DNA from: Undaria pinnatifida
Lineage: Eukaryota > Sar > Phaeophyceae > Laminariales > Alariaceae
DNA length: 64,000 bases
Reading direction: 5' to 3'
NCBI GenBank assembly: GCA_012845835.1
Contig: JABAKD010000005.1
Coordinates: forward strand, 12,647,205-12,711,204
Part shown: positions 1 to 10,699 of the stretch, piece by piece
Position numbering within the stretch: position 1 is the first letter of the stretch
How the letters are laid out: each line of letters opens with the position of its first letter
Position numbers and translations under genes: made by a program
The notes under the pieces: model-generated
The model's input: the letters and a program-made list of their open reading frames with translations, nothing else
Database searches by the model: none
Told to the model about the DNA's origin: nothing

Positions 1-234
1 AGCAGCCATTTATTATGTGGACAGCGGGTTGTCGTTCGATGCCTCTTCGGGAGTGTATGGGGGGGAGGACTTGGCCCTTGCGGCTGGAGGAGGCAGGGCC
101 AGGAGAACAGGGAGGTACATCTAGTATTCGTAGTTTTTGGTTGTCGGAAACAACGTTTCACGCTATCATCTGGATGTGTTCTTTCATCATTTTCACGGTT
201 TTTGACACTCACGCTACATTGTCAGATGGCAAAT

Positions 235-620
235 GAAATAATGATATTAATAGACACCTTTGTTAATAAATCTAATAAATCAATTCTCCAGGCAATTCCA
301 TTTAATAGACAGCTTTGTAAATCAATTCTCCAGGCGATTCCATTTTAAGTAGACAACTTTATAAATCCATTATCCAGACAATTATTATACTTAATAGACA
401 CCCTTCTTAATCAGTTGTGCAGACATTTCATTATATTTAATCGACACTTTCTAAGTCTATTGTCCTGGCAACGATATTTAATAGACGGTCTTCTAAAATA
501 AATTATTCTCGCAATTCTATTTCATGAACAACCTTCTAAATCAATTGTCCAGGCAATTCCACTTAATTAATTTCATAGACAGACTTCGAAATCAATTGTC
601 CTGGCAATTCCACTGTTAAT
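235..620. repeat. Degenerate AT-rich minisatellite, unit about 45-60 bp
   Basis: About eight imperfect head-to-tail units share the core AAATCAATTGTCCAGGCAAT followed by TTAATAGACA and a CTTT-containing spacer. Units vary by small indels, so the array is old. No coding potential is visible in it. A few shorter repeats of the type GTGAGATTCGGAATCAG follow at about 820-900. Confidence 0.75.
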
Positions 621-1670
621 ACGTGCGGAGGCAACGTGAGAAATCAAGTAGTTTTTATTTCTGGCAAATCCAAAAGAGAGGCAGACTGAGAACAGCAGTG
701 TCGAGCCGTGCTCAAATACGTTGTGGCGTGCCAGTCTGTATGTGCTATTTGTATAAGCAATAGACCAACCGCCCATCCCTGTTAGGTAATTAAGGTCTGA
801 CTTCTGTTATCTATAGTGTCGTGTGATTCGGAATCGACCGTGAGATTCGGAATCAGTAGTACGATTAGGAACTGCCGTGCGATCTAGGAATAAGCACGTA
901 TAATTATAGCACGACAGTACTATGAAAATTTATGAGTCACGGAATCTGCGCAGTTGTTGGAAACATAACAATGGTAGCACCCTGGCTTAGGCCACGCCCA
1001 GCACTGATTGGCTTAGAGTATATAACTGCGCGCTGGAATTATGGGTAGTTTGGCCCTTAGGAGCATACTGGGTCTTAGATGTGATTGGCTATGTGTTGGT
1101 TTGCCCCTTACTTCCACTTCAAGTATGCAGCGCGTCACGCGCGTGGCCTTGTGGAAATGACCGACGTAGGCAGTTAGCAGCTTGAGCTCAGGGGTGACGT
1201 CTAGGATGACGCTTTGTATATCTTGCCAGTACGAGAGCCGGTACTTGTAGCTTGGCCAGAGCCAAGCTACCACTCCCACTCCCTCCCCCTCCTCTCCCCC
1301 CCTCAAGTCACTCTTTTTGTATCCTAAGCAAACCAAGCAAGCTTTGCTCGATAGTAAACAGAGATAACTAACATCTGGGTTTTATACGGCTGTCAGCTGT
1401 GTGTGGTCTCGCGATAGACACACCTGTACCCCTTTCTGCATTTCATCTGGGGTGGTACCCTTCAAGGCTACACCTTCACAATTGACGCTTGATAGAGAGT
1501 CTAAGCCCAACGTTTTAGTCTTCTTCTGACAAGAGAGATATACCGGTAATTACTGCACTTCACTTGCAGCGTTCACTCAGCCGTAACATACCTACTCGTA
1601 CACGTACTTGTATATGGCACGTGGCGTCGTTGTCATTCGTTGTGGTATTTTGACGTACACTGACTGGTTG
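621..1670. other. Unassigned single-copy stretch
   Basis: I see no convincing gene. Only short chance reading frames are present. Two GATTGGCT (inverted CCAAT) motifs lie near 1007 and 1081, and the first is followed by TATATAA near 1018. This could resemble a promoter, but no coding region follows, so I do not call one. Confidence 0.4.
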
Positions 1671-1671
1671 T

Positions 1672-2112
1672 ACGACTTATGTATTCCTTCCACAACCGTC
1701 AGATTTGTCCCCTTGACGGATTTAACGTTTCAGCGCACAGATTGAGTTGCCCCGCCCCCGCCCCCCTCCCCCCCCCCCCCCCGCTCCCTCTTGTTCAAAC
1801 CCAGCCCCCCACGCCCCTAAAAACTCCGCCCTCCCTTCACCGGTTTTACGACTTACAGGATACACTTGACAAAATGATGCATTTCCTTCCACAGCTGTCA
1901 GTTTTCCCTTCAAAAACGCGGGTTTCATAGTTTCCGCGCACAGACTAACTAACATCACCCTGTTAACCCTACACTGCTGTAGTTCCAAGGGGAGTCGCCG
2001 ACGCACACCCAGTAATACGCGCGATCGGAGTATCACACGCAGCTTACAAAGATGAGTTTCGACAAAATCTTCGATCTCACAGCTGGAGTGTAATTTTGTT
2101 TTTGTAAGATGT
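1672..2112 (-). repeat. Dispersed repeat family A, copy 1 (reverse)
   Basis: Read on the minus strand, this copy starts with the family A terminus CACTCCAGCTGTGAGATCGA near 2090. It then runs through the GGAAACTATAAA, GACAAAATCTGACAG and GGAAGGAAATGCATC modules to a C-run on the plus strand (G-run in element orientation) and ends near the TTGTACGACTTA motif. The same order occurs in copies at 27.2, 27.8, 29.1, 30.7 and 35.0 kb. No transposase is visible, so it is a non-autonomous element of unresolved class. Confidence 0.75.
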
Positions 2113-2194
2113 TTATAGACTAGACTAAGCAGCTATGTTCGAATATTTAAAAGCACTTGTACGGTATTAATCCATCTCTTATACGGAGTATTAA

Positions 2195-2305
2195 AGTATT
2201 AACAGCAGCAACAGCAGTATTTATACTACTGCTACTATTGATACAATAACTACTACAATACTACTACCACTACTACCACCACTACTACTACTTACTACTG
2301 TAGAA
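2195..2305. repeat. Imperfect CTA/ACT trinucleotide repeat
   Basis: An interrupted run of CTA/ACT and CAG triplets follows copy 1 of family A. It belongs with the other TAG/CAG arrays at 14.8, 20.4 and 25.2 kb. Confidence 0.8.
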
Positions 2306-2309
2306 TAAT

Positions 2310-3699
2310 ATGGTGCCTTGTATGTTGCCAATACATATCGTACTATCAGGGAACACAGAGTAGACAGTGAAAATGATTGCAACAACAGGTATGAATAGAA
2401 ATAGTCAGTAGACAGCTACCCAGAGTCACGTAGACTACCGTATATGGCAGGGTATACCACACCCCATCTTGTATACCGCACCCCCACCGTATACCACCCG
2501 AGTGGCCATTATTCTAAACTCCTAAACGATCACCCCAGTTCTCACCTGGGGTACGGTGTATACCACACCCCCCTGAGGAAATGCCTCATTATCATCCATT
2601 ATGACATCCCCAAATTATCACCGCGGGTGAAAACGTGCCGAGATCAACAAAAAAACGAGTACCGGCACCGGAACAGCACTGCAGCAGGAGCACACGAGGT
2701 GTGCGAGAGTACCACATCTTACCGTATGGAGATCAGCCAGCAACAGGGAGGTGGAGGAGGTACTGAGCCGAGGTGCAAGCGTGGTCCATCGCAACGGGCA
2801 AAACATGTCTGCGGATCACACTTCATGCGCCCATGATGCGTTACGGTACGGTAGGTAGTGTACTCCGTGTCAGGAGAGGATTCTGACTATTAATACCATC
2901 TCCGGCTTGAATAGCGTTGGATTGCCATCAGGGAGCTACCGATAGCGAGCTGCACAGAGGAATTACATTACGTTGAAATAAGCATTGCTTTCAGATCAAA
3001 TCGTGTGATCTACGATACCGGGGTATGTTACTCACACCGCTTTGAGGTGTGCTATGACACCCCGTTGTCACACTCAGGAAAAAGAGAGGAGATCAAGAGA
3101 GAGGGAGTTCATTGGCCGGCAGCAGCCGGGGAAGGGGTGAAGGATATTGCGAGGGCGGTGCAAAACGCGAGCAGGCAGAACCCTTTGTATGGACTGCTGA
3201 TTCACAATGATGGCAGGTGGTTAACGGGGGGGACATTGCTCCCGTGGATGGAGGAGAGGGAAGGAACAAAGGTGGGTGCTTGCGGAGGAGTGCATGCTTG
3301 GCTGGGGACCGGAACACGGATGCAATAGGGGGCGCTTCCCCAAGCGATAGAGGGTAAAAGAGAAAGGATCAACGCGCCGTCAGCAAGGGTTTTACGCCCG
3401 CATCGCAGACGGCTGATTCATTAAGATTGAAGGAGGATCGGGAAGAGTTCCCGAGCTGCGGTGACGCCATGAGAACGGAAGGAGGTAGCCGTGTCGGACC
3501 AACAGTAGTGTTTGGGGTATTGGGATTGGAATGACGGTGTGGAATGGAATGTGTCTGACGCTGGGCAATCGATTGTTTTGGTTGAAATTGAGTTGTGAGC
3601 TTGCTTGTAACGAGAAACTTTTTGTTTAGGATGACAAATATCTCCCCCAGTCTAAATGAACTGCACTACTACTAGAGGGTGCGTTCGGTCCAGATTGAC
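2310..3699. other. Unassigned stretch with no supported gene
   Basis: Several overlapping short reading frames occur on both strands (for example 2444-2836 and 3005-3328). None shows a recognisable domain, and opposed frames overlap, as expected by chance in GC-moderate DNA. Short local duplications of GTATACCAC-type motifs occur around 2450-2570. Confidence 0.4.
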
Positions 3700-4510
3700 C
3701 TATACGTTGTGAGGGTTTTGAGCAGGACAACGTCCCGCCGCTGAGAGTGCCACACGTTTCGTCGTGCCGTGTGCAGAACACATGTAGATCGAGTTTCTTG
3801 AGTTGATCGCGTTTTCGTATAATACGGAGTTTCGTTTTTCCCGGTTCAGCTAGGTCAGGTACTGGGCACTGGTATCTCGAGTAAATCGGGGATAATCAGG
3901 GAGGAAATGTTCTGATTTTCGGAGTGGAGTATATATTTTATTTAGTCGATTTCCGATAATTGTGCCGTTTTTCCTGGCCCTTTCCGAGAATAATACCGAT
4001 TTCACCAGGCAACGATTTTCGAGAATATTTCATGATTTCTGCATGAGACTGTTGGTATTTTTGTTTGAGACGTGAAGCTTTGTTAAATTGAGGATTGGAT
4101 TTTGAGTTGTTGCTGCTTTCGGATACTGAGTTTGTGGTTCTGAGTTTGATATGAGTTCATTTCGATATGACAATGTATCAACCATGCCGTGTGATACCGT
4201 GTTGTGCCTTGTCATGCACAAAACAGGTGGGATATTAGTAGGGTCGTCGTGTATAATGAGTAGGGAGGATGATGATTGTACTCAGGAACACGACGGAGAG
4301 GATTCATCGTACATCGAGGAGTTCTATGCTGAATAGGGATTCTGGTAGTGGGATATTGGGATGTTGGGATGTTATGAGCTGTTCATCCGCTCATCTCGAT
4401 GTCGCTGGTTGTTAAGCTCCTTATGATATCGCATCAGTCTCGACGACCCGACAATATAATAGAGAGTTCTGCGTCATCACCTTGAGTCACAACCACGCGT
4501 TCCCGTGCCA
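3700..4510 (+). mobile_element. Family E non-autonomous LTR-like element, partial copy
   Basis: This stretch matches the reverse complement of 54.6-55.4 kb over most of its length. Shared landmarks include TTTTTCCCGGTTCAGCTA, CTGGTATCTCGAG, GCATGAGACTGTTG and GATATTAGTA, in the same order. Its right part (about 4370-4510) matches the reverse complement of the direct terminal repeat seen at 54,591 and 56,211, so it probably ends in the 3' LTR. No gag or pol coding is visible. The left end is not defined, and family D sequence begins just after it. Confidence 0.6.
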
Positions 4511-4534
4511 GCTGGGCATACACCTTTACAGATC

Positions 4535-4908
4535 GATCAACAGTGAGTGACTGATCGTTGCATTGAACGTGAAAACGTTGTCGGGGCTCGATCTGTTGTG
4601 CACCAACCACACACATACACCGTGACTACTGTCACAAAGACAATAGCTTGAATGACGTTGTACTGATGCTGTCGTGCTGCTGCATCCTGATATTGTGACA
4701 GCACACACATACCTGATACGTACACACAGTATAGAAGCACACGAACAACGTATACGCACGGAAGTGCCGTCTGTTGCCGGCACAAAGGAGAGAGCTCAGA
4801 GCGCGGCTGCTGTTGCACCGTGACTGCCACGAGTACTGAGCCTTGAGGACCATGTGTGATGCAGTAGCATAGCAGCACAACGAGAACAAACATACGAATA
4901 CGAGTTTC
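4535..4908 (+). repeat. Dispersed repeat family D, copy 1 (truncated)
   Basis: The segment resembles 8.64-8.95 kb. Both share GTTGTCG followed by GCTCGATCT or GGTTCGATCT, GTGCACCA, CACATACAC, GTGACTACT-like and GAGCTTGA-like motifs in the same order. It stops where the Ty3/gypsy LTR begins at 4911, which suggests that the LTR element inserted into it. Confidence 0.55.
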
Positions 4909-4910
4909 TA

Positions 4911-5194
4911 TGTTGCGGCGGACAACGTGGGGGCATAAACGTACGGTGGGCCGTGTCCGTGGCCTGGTGGTTGCGACTGACCGGGCTCAGAAAAGTGGTG
5001 GTCCGTTCTGTGGGCGAGGGATAGAACGTTCCGTTTGGTCGGTGATTACGCCGACTTAATCGACAACGACTTCCCACGAAGGTGGTGCACCACTGCACCT
5101 CTGGGATACCGGGCATTTAGGGCCAACACCACCGGTGAATAAATACATATCAACTGTTCACTCGTGAATAAACGACTCTTTGCTTTGCATCGCA
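4911..5194 (+). repeat. 5' LTR of an internally deleted Ty3/gypsy element
   Basis: The segment begins TGTTGCGGCGGACAACGTG and ends near TTTGCATCGCA. It is a direct repeat of 6718-7018, with high identity over blocks such as GGCCGTGTCCGTGGCCTG and GGTGGTGCACC. Paired direct repeats flanking integrase sequence are the hallmark of LTRs. The first internal bases show no clear primer-binding site, consistent with loss of the element's 5' interior. No clean target duplication was found. Confidence 0.75.
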
Positions 5195-6440
5195 AGCTTC
5201 TAGAACTCCTTTTGACCTTCGGGGTGTCGCTGTTGATCCGGAATGATGCTGGGGAGAAGTTCACAGCGCGCAGGTGGTGACATATTTGCGCCAGTGGCTG
5301 AGAGTGTCGATAGACTATTGTCCCGTCAATCACCCCGGGGCCCAGGGAGCGGCCAAAAGGGATGGGGGTCGCTTCAGAAAATATTCGTTCGAACTCTGTA
5401 AGTCTTGGCCCAGAATATGGGACCGGTATGTGCTCCCCGCATGTTGGATGCAGCGTGCCATCCCAGATCCTAGCCTACCCTCGTCTCCGATACAATTTAG
5501 CCTACGGTTCGGTCGAGATGCTCGCACACAGTTGGATTCGACTACGCCTGCCTGTCATGGATGGTGTGGAATATCAAGGGGGATTAGACGATTTCGTGGC
5601 GGACCAGCAACAAGCCTTCAGAGAGGTACGCGAAGCCCTGAAGGAAAGGCAAGTAGCTAAAATCGCTACAGGCGAAGATACAATGACCACATCAGTCGTA
5701 TCTCGCCTGGGGGACAAGCCAAGGTAGGTGACGACGTGCTGGCTAGGGAGGCAGCCAGTAGATTATGGCACATGAACATTGGACAGGACCATGGCGAGTG
5801 GTCCGCACGATACACCCAGGGCTCAGTTACGCCGTGCACCTAAACGGTCGCAGCATAAGGAGGGGAATAGTGTCTGCGGCGGGCATGAAACCGTTCCACC
5901 AGCGCCCGGTAGAACTTCGCTATGCATTTAAGGACGAGTTCGCGCACTTTGTCTAGGGACCGGATGTTGGACTTGCCGAGGTTTCCACTGCAGCAGCACC
6001 GTTATATGCGCTAATCGACCGCAAGGCCTCGTGGATCAGAGAGGACACGTGGATCTGGGAGTACAAGGGAAGGCATCAGGACGGATTATAATCTAACTGG
6101 CTGCATGAGGAAGAGGCACAAGAAAGCTTCACGCCGGTACAGCTAGACGTGTTTGACGCTTTGCAGGAGCAGTAACATGGAGCTGATCACAGGCTCCACC
6201 ACCAGGAATTCCAACAAAGGGGGAAAGGAAAGCGGCTTCAAGGGAAATAGCGTTAAAGGTACACCCTAGAGGAACCAAAATCAGGAGGGAATTCGCAGAC
6301 CGGCTGCCGGAGAAGGGGATTCGTCGGAGAGGTGTACGATTTTAGCGACCCGTACTGGCGCGTAAGATATCCAGAGGGTGACTGGGAGGAGCCTAATCGT
6401 TAAGAGCTCAACCAAGGGAAGGAGTTGGCGACAAGTTGAG
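5195..6440 (+). pseudogene. Ty3/gypsy integrase and chromodomain-like 3' pol remnant
   Basis: Several frames must be combined to read this. Around 5200-5360 there is an integrase core (GVSLLIRNDAGEKFTA, then VVTYLRQWLRVSIDYCPV). At 5765-5956 comes the integrase C-terminal module, with HWTGPWRVVRTIHPGLSYAV and KPFHQRPVELR. About 5990-6170 holds a chromodomain-like piece (WIWEYKGR...WLHEEEAQ). About 6330-6400 holds a short C-terminal block, VYDFSDPYWRVRYPEGDW. Stops and frameshifts are frequent, so it is dead. gag, protease and RT are absent between the LTRs. It is distinct from the element at 46-54 kb. Confidence 0.85.
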
Positions 6441-6572
6441 CTCTTAACAAGCTGAGAGCGCTGAATCTGGAAAGGAGGCGCAATGCCAATAACTGTGAGG
6501 GGAGAGGAATTGGCGAACTCAGCCTAAACCGTTTGCTCAAGCGGCAGGTCTGACTGGGAAGGGTAAAATACG

Positions 6573-6745
6573 CTCCGTTGACCGAGGCTGCATTATTTTA
6601 AGCTCTGAAGGGACGTACCAGACTTGGAAGGGTGTTGCAGCGGCCAGCGTGGGAGCACTCCGTTGACCGGGGCCGCATTCTTTTAAGTTTTGGAGGACCG
6701 TACCAGACTTGGGGGGGCGTTGCGGCGGACAACGTGGAAGCATAA
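6573..6745 (+). repeat. 85-bp tandem duplication next to the 3' LTR
   Basis: Two adjacent diverged copies begin CTCCGTTGACCG at about 6573 and 6658. Each contains GTACCAGACTTGG and a GTTGC-GCGG block, so the second copy runs into the LTR start. Confidence 0.75.
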
Positions 6746-7018
6746 CAGTACGGCGGGCCGTGTCCGTGGCCTGATGGTTGCGACTAACCGGGCGCAGAAA
6801 AGTGGTGGTCCGTTCCTTGAGCGAGGGATAGGACGTTTAGTCTGTTCGGTGATTGCGCTGACATGATCAATAACACCTTCCCGCGAAGGTGGTGCACCGC
6901 TGCACCTCTGGGATGCCGGGTATTTAGTGTCAATACCACCCGTGAAAAGAAATAAAAATTCAACAGGCATGTCAACTGTTCACCCGTGAATAAACGGGTG
7001 CTCGCTTTTGCATACACA
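6718..7018 (+). repeat. 3' LTR of the deleted Ty3/gypsy element
   Basis: This is a direct repeat of 4911-5194. It has a short insertion (about 18 bp around 6955-6973) and several substitutions. It ends near GCATACACA. The divergence between the two LTRs indicates an old insertion. Confidence 0.75.
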
Positions 7019-7419
7019 TTACCTGTCATCTGTGGTACCACACTTTTGTGAGACTCAACGGTTCGACCCAGCTGGGTTTCTGAAGTCAAGTGTCAGACCA
7101 AACTCTACTCGGACTGCGGATTGGAAAGCGGAGGAAACAAAAGGGACAGCTGTATTCTGATAACTATTTTCGAATCCCCAAGACAGCAGGGTGAGCCATG
7201 ACCAGCTCTGGGGAAGTATAGTCTAGTGCCGTACGTCTGAATCGCTGTCGATACATCTATGGGCCATGCGCGGCTCTGTGAAACGAGGCGGGCGGCAGTA
7301 CGGGCCCTGCTATGTGGGTCTTGCCCTGAGCAACTACCGCCCAGATGCGGTACAATAACTCGAGAAATAGTAGCTAAGTGCCATTCTCCCAGGTAGGCGA
7401 GAGGAGAGAGGTAGTTTTT

Positions 7420-8220
7420 TCATGCGACGTGTGTTTACATGTTCAGTGCGACGTGCACAACAGAAGTCACAGGGGTAGGTGCAACAAATATGTATGGCGT
7501 CCGAGAGATGTTCTGCTGTTGCTGCTGCTGCTGCTGCTGCTCGGGCCGTACGTAGCTGCGTCGTGGCAGACAGCAGAAAGGGCACAAGGGGTTAGACTGA
7601 TGATGATGTCGCACAGCGGGTGGAAAAGCCGAGACAAGTAAAAAATAAACGGAAGAGGTTATTTAAAACGAGCAAAACCAATGTGGGGTTTCCCACGAAC
7701 ATGGCTCAGCGAGGCGGAACACAACCCCTTGACAGAAAGAGCCAGCTCTGCGACGTGGAATGCTCAGAGCACCTACACGGAGCTCGGCCGGAATCCAGAC
7801 ATGAATAACGATTTATCGGCGGCCCCCTTCCTTGCCGCTGCTTTTTTGCTGCTGCTGTATGTTTCGTTTACAAGGCATGAGGCGATGGTCTTTGCTTCAT
7901 TGCTATTATTGTGCTTACCATCCAACAACGTGCAGCATGAGTTTCAACGTTGGTTAATAGTCATAACATTACCCCAAAAGAAGAGGGATTGGTGGTTTTA
8001 CATTAGAGGTGACAACGTTATCGTCAATATACACATAATAAAGAAGCGAGCACACATGCACACAGAAACACCGCCCGTGGCTGCACAAAGGAGTGCTCCT
8101 GCTGCTAGAGAGGAGGAAAAAACTGGAGTGATGATGCCGCTATATAACGGGCGGGAAAGCAGAGCGGGCTAAACAAATGAGAGAGCGGATCGGGCTATTA
8201 TATGATACTTATAATAATAA
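7420..8220 (+). repeat. Dispersed repeat family D, copy 2
   Basis: The block holds a (GCT)n run near 7510, a GTCGTGGCAGACAGCAG motif, GTGGGGTTTCCCACG near 7683 and GGCGAGGCGGAAC-type sequence. It ends with GGCGGGAAAGCAGAGCGGGC near 8147. The same motifs recur in order at 8.2-9.07 kb and 9.08-9.3 kb. Reading frames in it (for example 7681-8172) are not supported as genes because the other copies do not preserve them. Confidence 0.6.
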
Positions 8221-8224
8221 TAGC

Positions 8225-9068
8225 TAAATATTGTGGGGTTTTCCATGCACCTGCTCGCCTTGGCGAGGCGGAACGCAACTCCTTAAAGAGCTAGGTTAGC
8301 GACGTTGCATGCTCAAAGCACCGCCACGGAGCTTAGGCTGGGATCCAGACATGCGTCGTAATGAACCGACGCCCCCCTGGCTTGCCCCGTTGCCGAAAAT
8401 GTGAGAAAAAACTCGGTCGCCCGAGAACAGCACGCCAATTTTTTTTTGCATATTTTAGAATACAAGATTCCCCTTCGGGATGTAGTTAACTTGACATCCC
8501 GGGGACATCTTAAGTCGAAAAGGGGAAACACGGGCGTTCCAATGATATGTACGGTTTGAGCTACATCACTGATTTTGCTGCTGCTGCATGCTTCGTATAC
8601 CTGGTGTGAGGTCCGACGATGTGTGTTCGACTGCTGCGTTGCGCGTGGTAATGTTGTCGTGGTTCGATCTCCTGCTGCTGTGCACCAGCCACACGCACAT
8701 ACACGATGACTACTGGCGCAAAGGCGAGAGCTTGAGGCGTGGATACCGTTGTACCGCTGCTGCCCTGTCTGCTGCTGTACTGGCGTATACTCCTTTCGTG
8801 GATGCTAGGCTGAGCGGTTGCTTGCAAAAAACAAATTATGCCTCTCTTCTCAATCGTTTAGTGTGGCACCCACCCCACCCACGCATATTCTATACAGAAG
8901 CGCACATGCGTACACACAGAAGAACCGTCCGTGGCTGTCGCGAAGGAACGCTGCTGCTGCTGCTGCGTCGTGGTAGACAGCAGAGAGGCTAGCAAAGTTT
9001 AACTGATGATATTGTAAGGCGGGCGGGAAAGCAGAGCGAACACGAAAATGCGAGAGGGGAGCGGGCTA
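8225..9068 (+). repeat. Dispersed repeat family D, copy 3
   Basis: It begins TTGTGGGGTTTTCCATGCAC and repeats the order of copy 2. The right half (8640-8980) matches copy 1 at 4.5-4.9 kb. It ends with GGCGGGAAAGCAGAGCGAAC followed by GAGCGGGCTAT and an A run. No coding function is seen. Confidence 0.6.
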
Positions 9069-9074
9069 TAAAAA

Positions 9075-9490
9075 AAAAATGAGGGGTTTTCCGTGCACCT
9101 GCTCGGCTTGAGCAGCGAGGCGGAACGCAGCCCCTTTTGAAAAAAAAACCAGCTCAGCAACGTTGGATGGTCAGGGCATCACTCCGGAGCTCGGCCGCAA
9201 TCAAGACATGCGTCGAATGTACCAATGGGCGCGCCATTCTCGCCCTACAGCCGTGGGTGCGAGACGAAACCCTCGGCCGCCGCAGAACAGAAAGCCTGAA
9301 AAGTAGGTGCATATTTTACATAGCAGGTAGACGTATACGTGATGTATGTGCGTTCTTCACATTAACCTGATATTCCACCCATCTACAATCAGCACAACCG
9401 GTGTCCGTGCCGATGCCTCATAGAGAGAGGAGCGCTGTGGTCACGAACTATGTACGAGACAGAGTTGCACGTTACAGCAGAGAAGGCGGG
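9075..9490 (+). repeat. Dispersed repeat family D, copy 4 and tail
   Basis: It begins ATGAGGGGTTTTCCGTGCAC and carries the GAGGCGGAACGCAGCCCC and GGAGCTCGGCCGCAAT blocks shared with copies 2 and 3. The tail (about 9340-9490: CACATTAACCTG, ATCTACAATCAGCAC, TGTCCGTGCCGAT, GCTGTGGTCAC) is shared with 43.33-43.50 kb, so the family also occurs there. Confidence 0.55.
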
Positions 9491-9635
9491 CAAGTGGTAT
9501 CGGGAGGGTCCTCGAAGCAGCCGAATGGTTTATGGTGTCTTCGCGAGAGGTACACATTGCCGCAAAGAGAGCGGGCAAGTGATACCGGGAGCGTCCTCGA
9601 AGCAGCCGAATGGTTTATGGTGTGTTCGCGATGAA
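9478..9635 (+). repeat. Tandem duplication of about 80 bp
   Basis: Two adjacent units each contain GCGGGCAAGTG, TCCTCGAAGCAGCCGAATGG and TTTATGGTGT followed by a TTCGCGA motif. They differ by a few substitutions only, so the duplication is fairly young. Confidence 0.85.
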
Positions 9636-9639
9636 GAGC

Positions 9640-9915
9640 TCCACCCACAGCACTATACCTACCCTCCTGAACTCAGCGGGGGTCCCAGGCCGGCATCTCT
9701 GTAAAACCCGGCTCGGTAGGAGGGCCCAAATTCATGAACATAAACAGATTATCAGAGAGGGTTATTTTTCCTGCATACTGTAGTCGGTGTAGCTCCCAAA
9801 CGGTGGTTATATGTTGCGGATCGTAAGAACCTGCCTGCGCAAATCGTGGCAATAGCCCACACATGCCAGTGGGTCTGTCCCCAGATGCCACAGGTGCATG
9901 GCCAGGTAGCACGTA
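9640..9915. repeat. Dispersed repeat F, copy 1
   Basis: Similar to 13,075-13,345 in the same orientation. Both start with a CTGAACTCAGC block followed by CC(C/T)(A/G)GGCC(A/G)GCATC. Both contain a TAGTCGGTG motif midway and end with CCCAGATGCCACAG. The second copy lies inside the LINE remnant. Confidence 0.55.
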
Positions 9916-10099
9916 GAGGAGGGGGAAAGAGCTCGCAGCGCCGTGCAGCCCGGATGCATGGCGCCCAAAGCCGAAGCGAGCGCGGGGGGGTAGGGGGACC
10001 GCGGTTGAAGGAAGCAAGAAGGGGACGACAGGCAGGGTAGCAAGACACCAGGCCGACTAGTAGGTAGCTCTAGAGCCTGTCTGCGTAACCTCAAACTAC

Positions 10100-10690
10100 T
10101 GCGACTACCTTGTGTTTAACTCTTCTCCCCGCTCCATCCCTCTCGGGAGGCTGTGCCGGCCGACACTGCGGTAATACTAGCACCTTCGGAATGTTGGTTT
10201 TTGCTGACCCGGAATTTTCCGTTTGATGCATTTCGTCCCTTCTTCGTCCCTTTTCTGTCTTTGTCGTTTCTGTTGCCTTGGGGTTTTCTTGGGCGGTGAT
10301 GTGGGTATGGACACCGCCGTCGCAGATGCCGTACGGTAGCAGAGTACAGACCAGGCAGCAACGCCGCTAACTTTCCAGTAGGTAAATTTCGGAACCCAGT
10401 TTGAATGCTGCCCCGACGCCGGCCGGGTGATGTAATCTGCTTTTTTTGCCGTGTTTTGCTCGCTTTTATTTTTTTGCTTCGCTTTGGTATTTGGTACGGT
10501 ACGGGGGCGATGATGACGGTCTGGGCACCGCTGCTGTCGTCAGAAGCAGTGAGCAGGTCATAAAACATTCGGCGATGCCTCTACTCCTACAGTTGTTAGG
10601 TGCATTCGGCACCCAGTAAGGAACCCTTGGTTCCTTAAAATAAACGGCTGCTATTAATACGATACCGCTTCTTTTTTTTGCATAATATTT
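10100..10690 (-). other. Sequence downstream of the LINE remnant
   Basis: On the minus strand this follows the LINE endonuclease-like segment. A lysine-rich frame (10,116-10,568) shows no domain and is probably non-coding 3' sequence of the LINE or flanking DNA. I cannot place the LINE 3' end exactly. Confidence 0.3.
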
Positions 10691-10699
10691 TACTCTCCA

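Noticed and set aside
1000..1030. Promoter with CCAAT and TATA-like motifs
   Set aside because: No coding region follows on either strand, so the motifs are not supported as a promoter.
9673..10094. Gene on the minus strand at 9.7-10.1 kb
   Set aside because: Three overlapping frames compete, none has a domain, and part of the sequence is a dispersed repeat also found at 13.1 kb.
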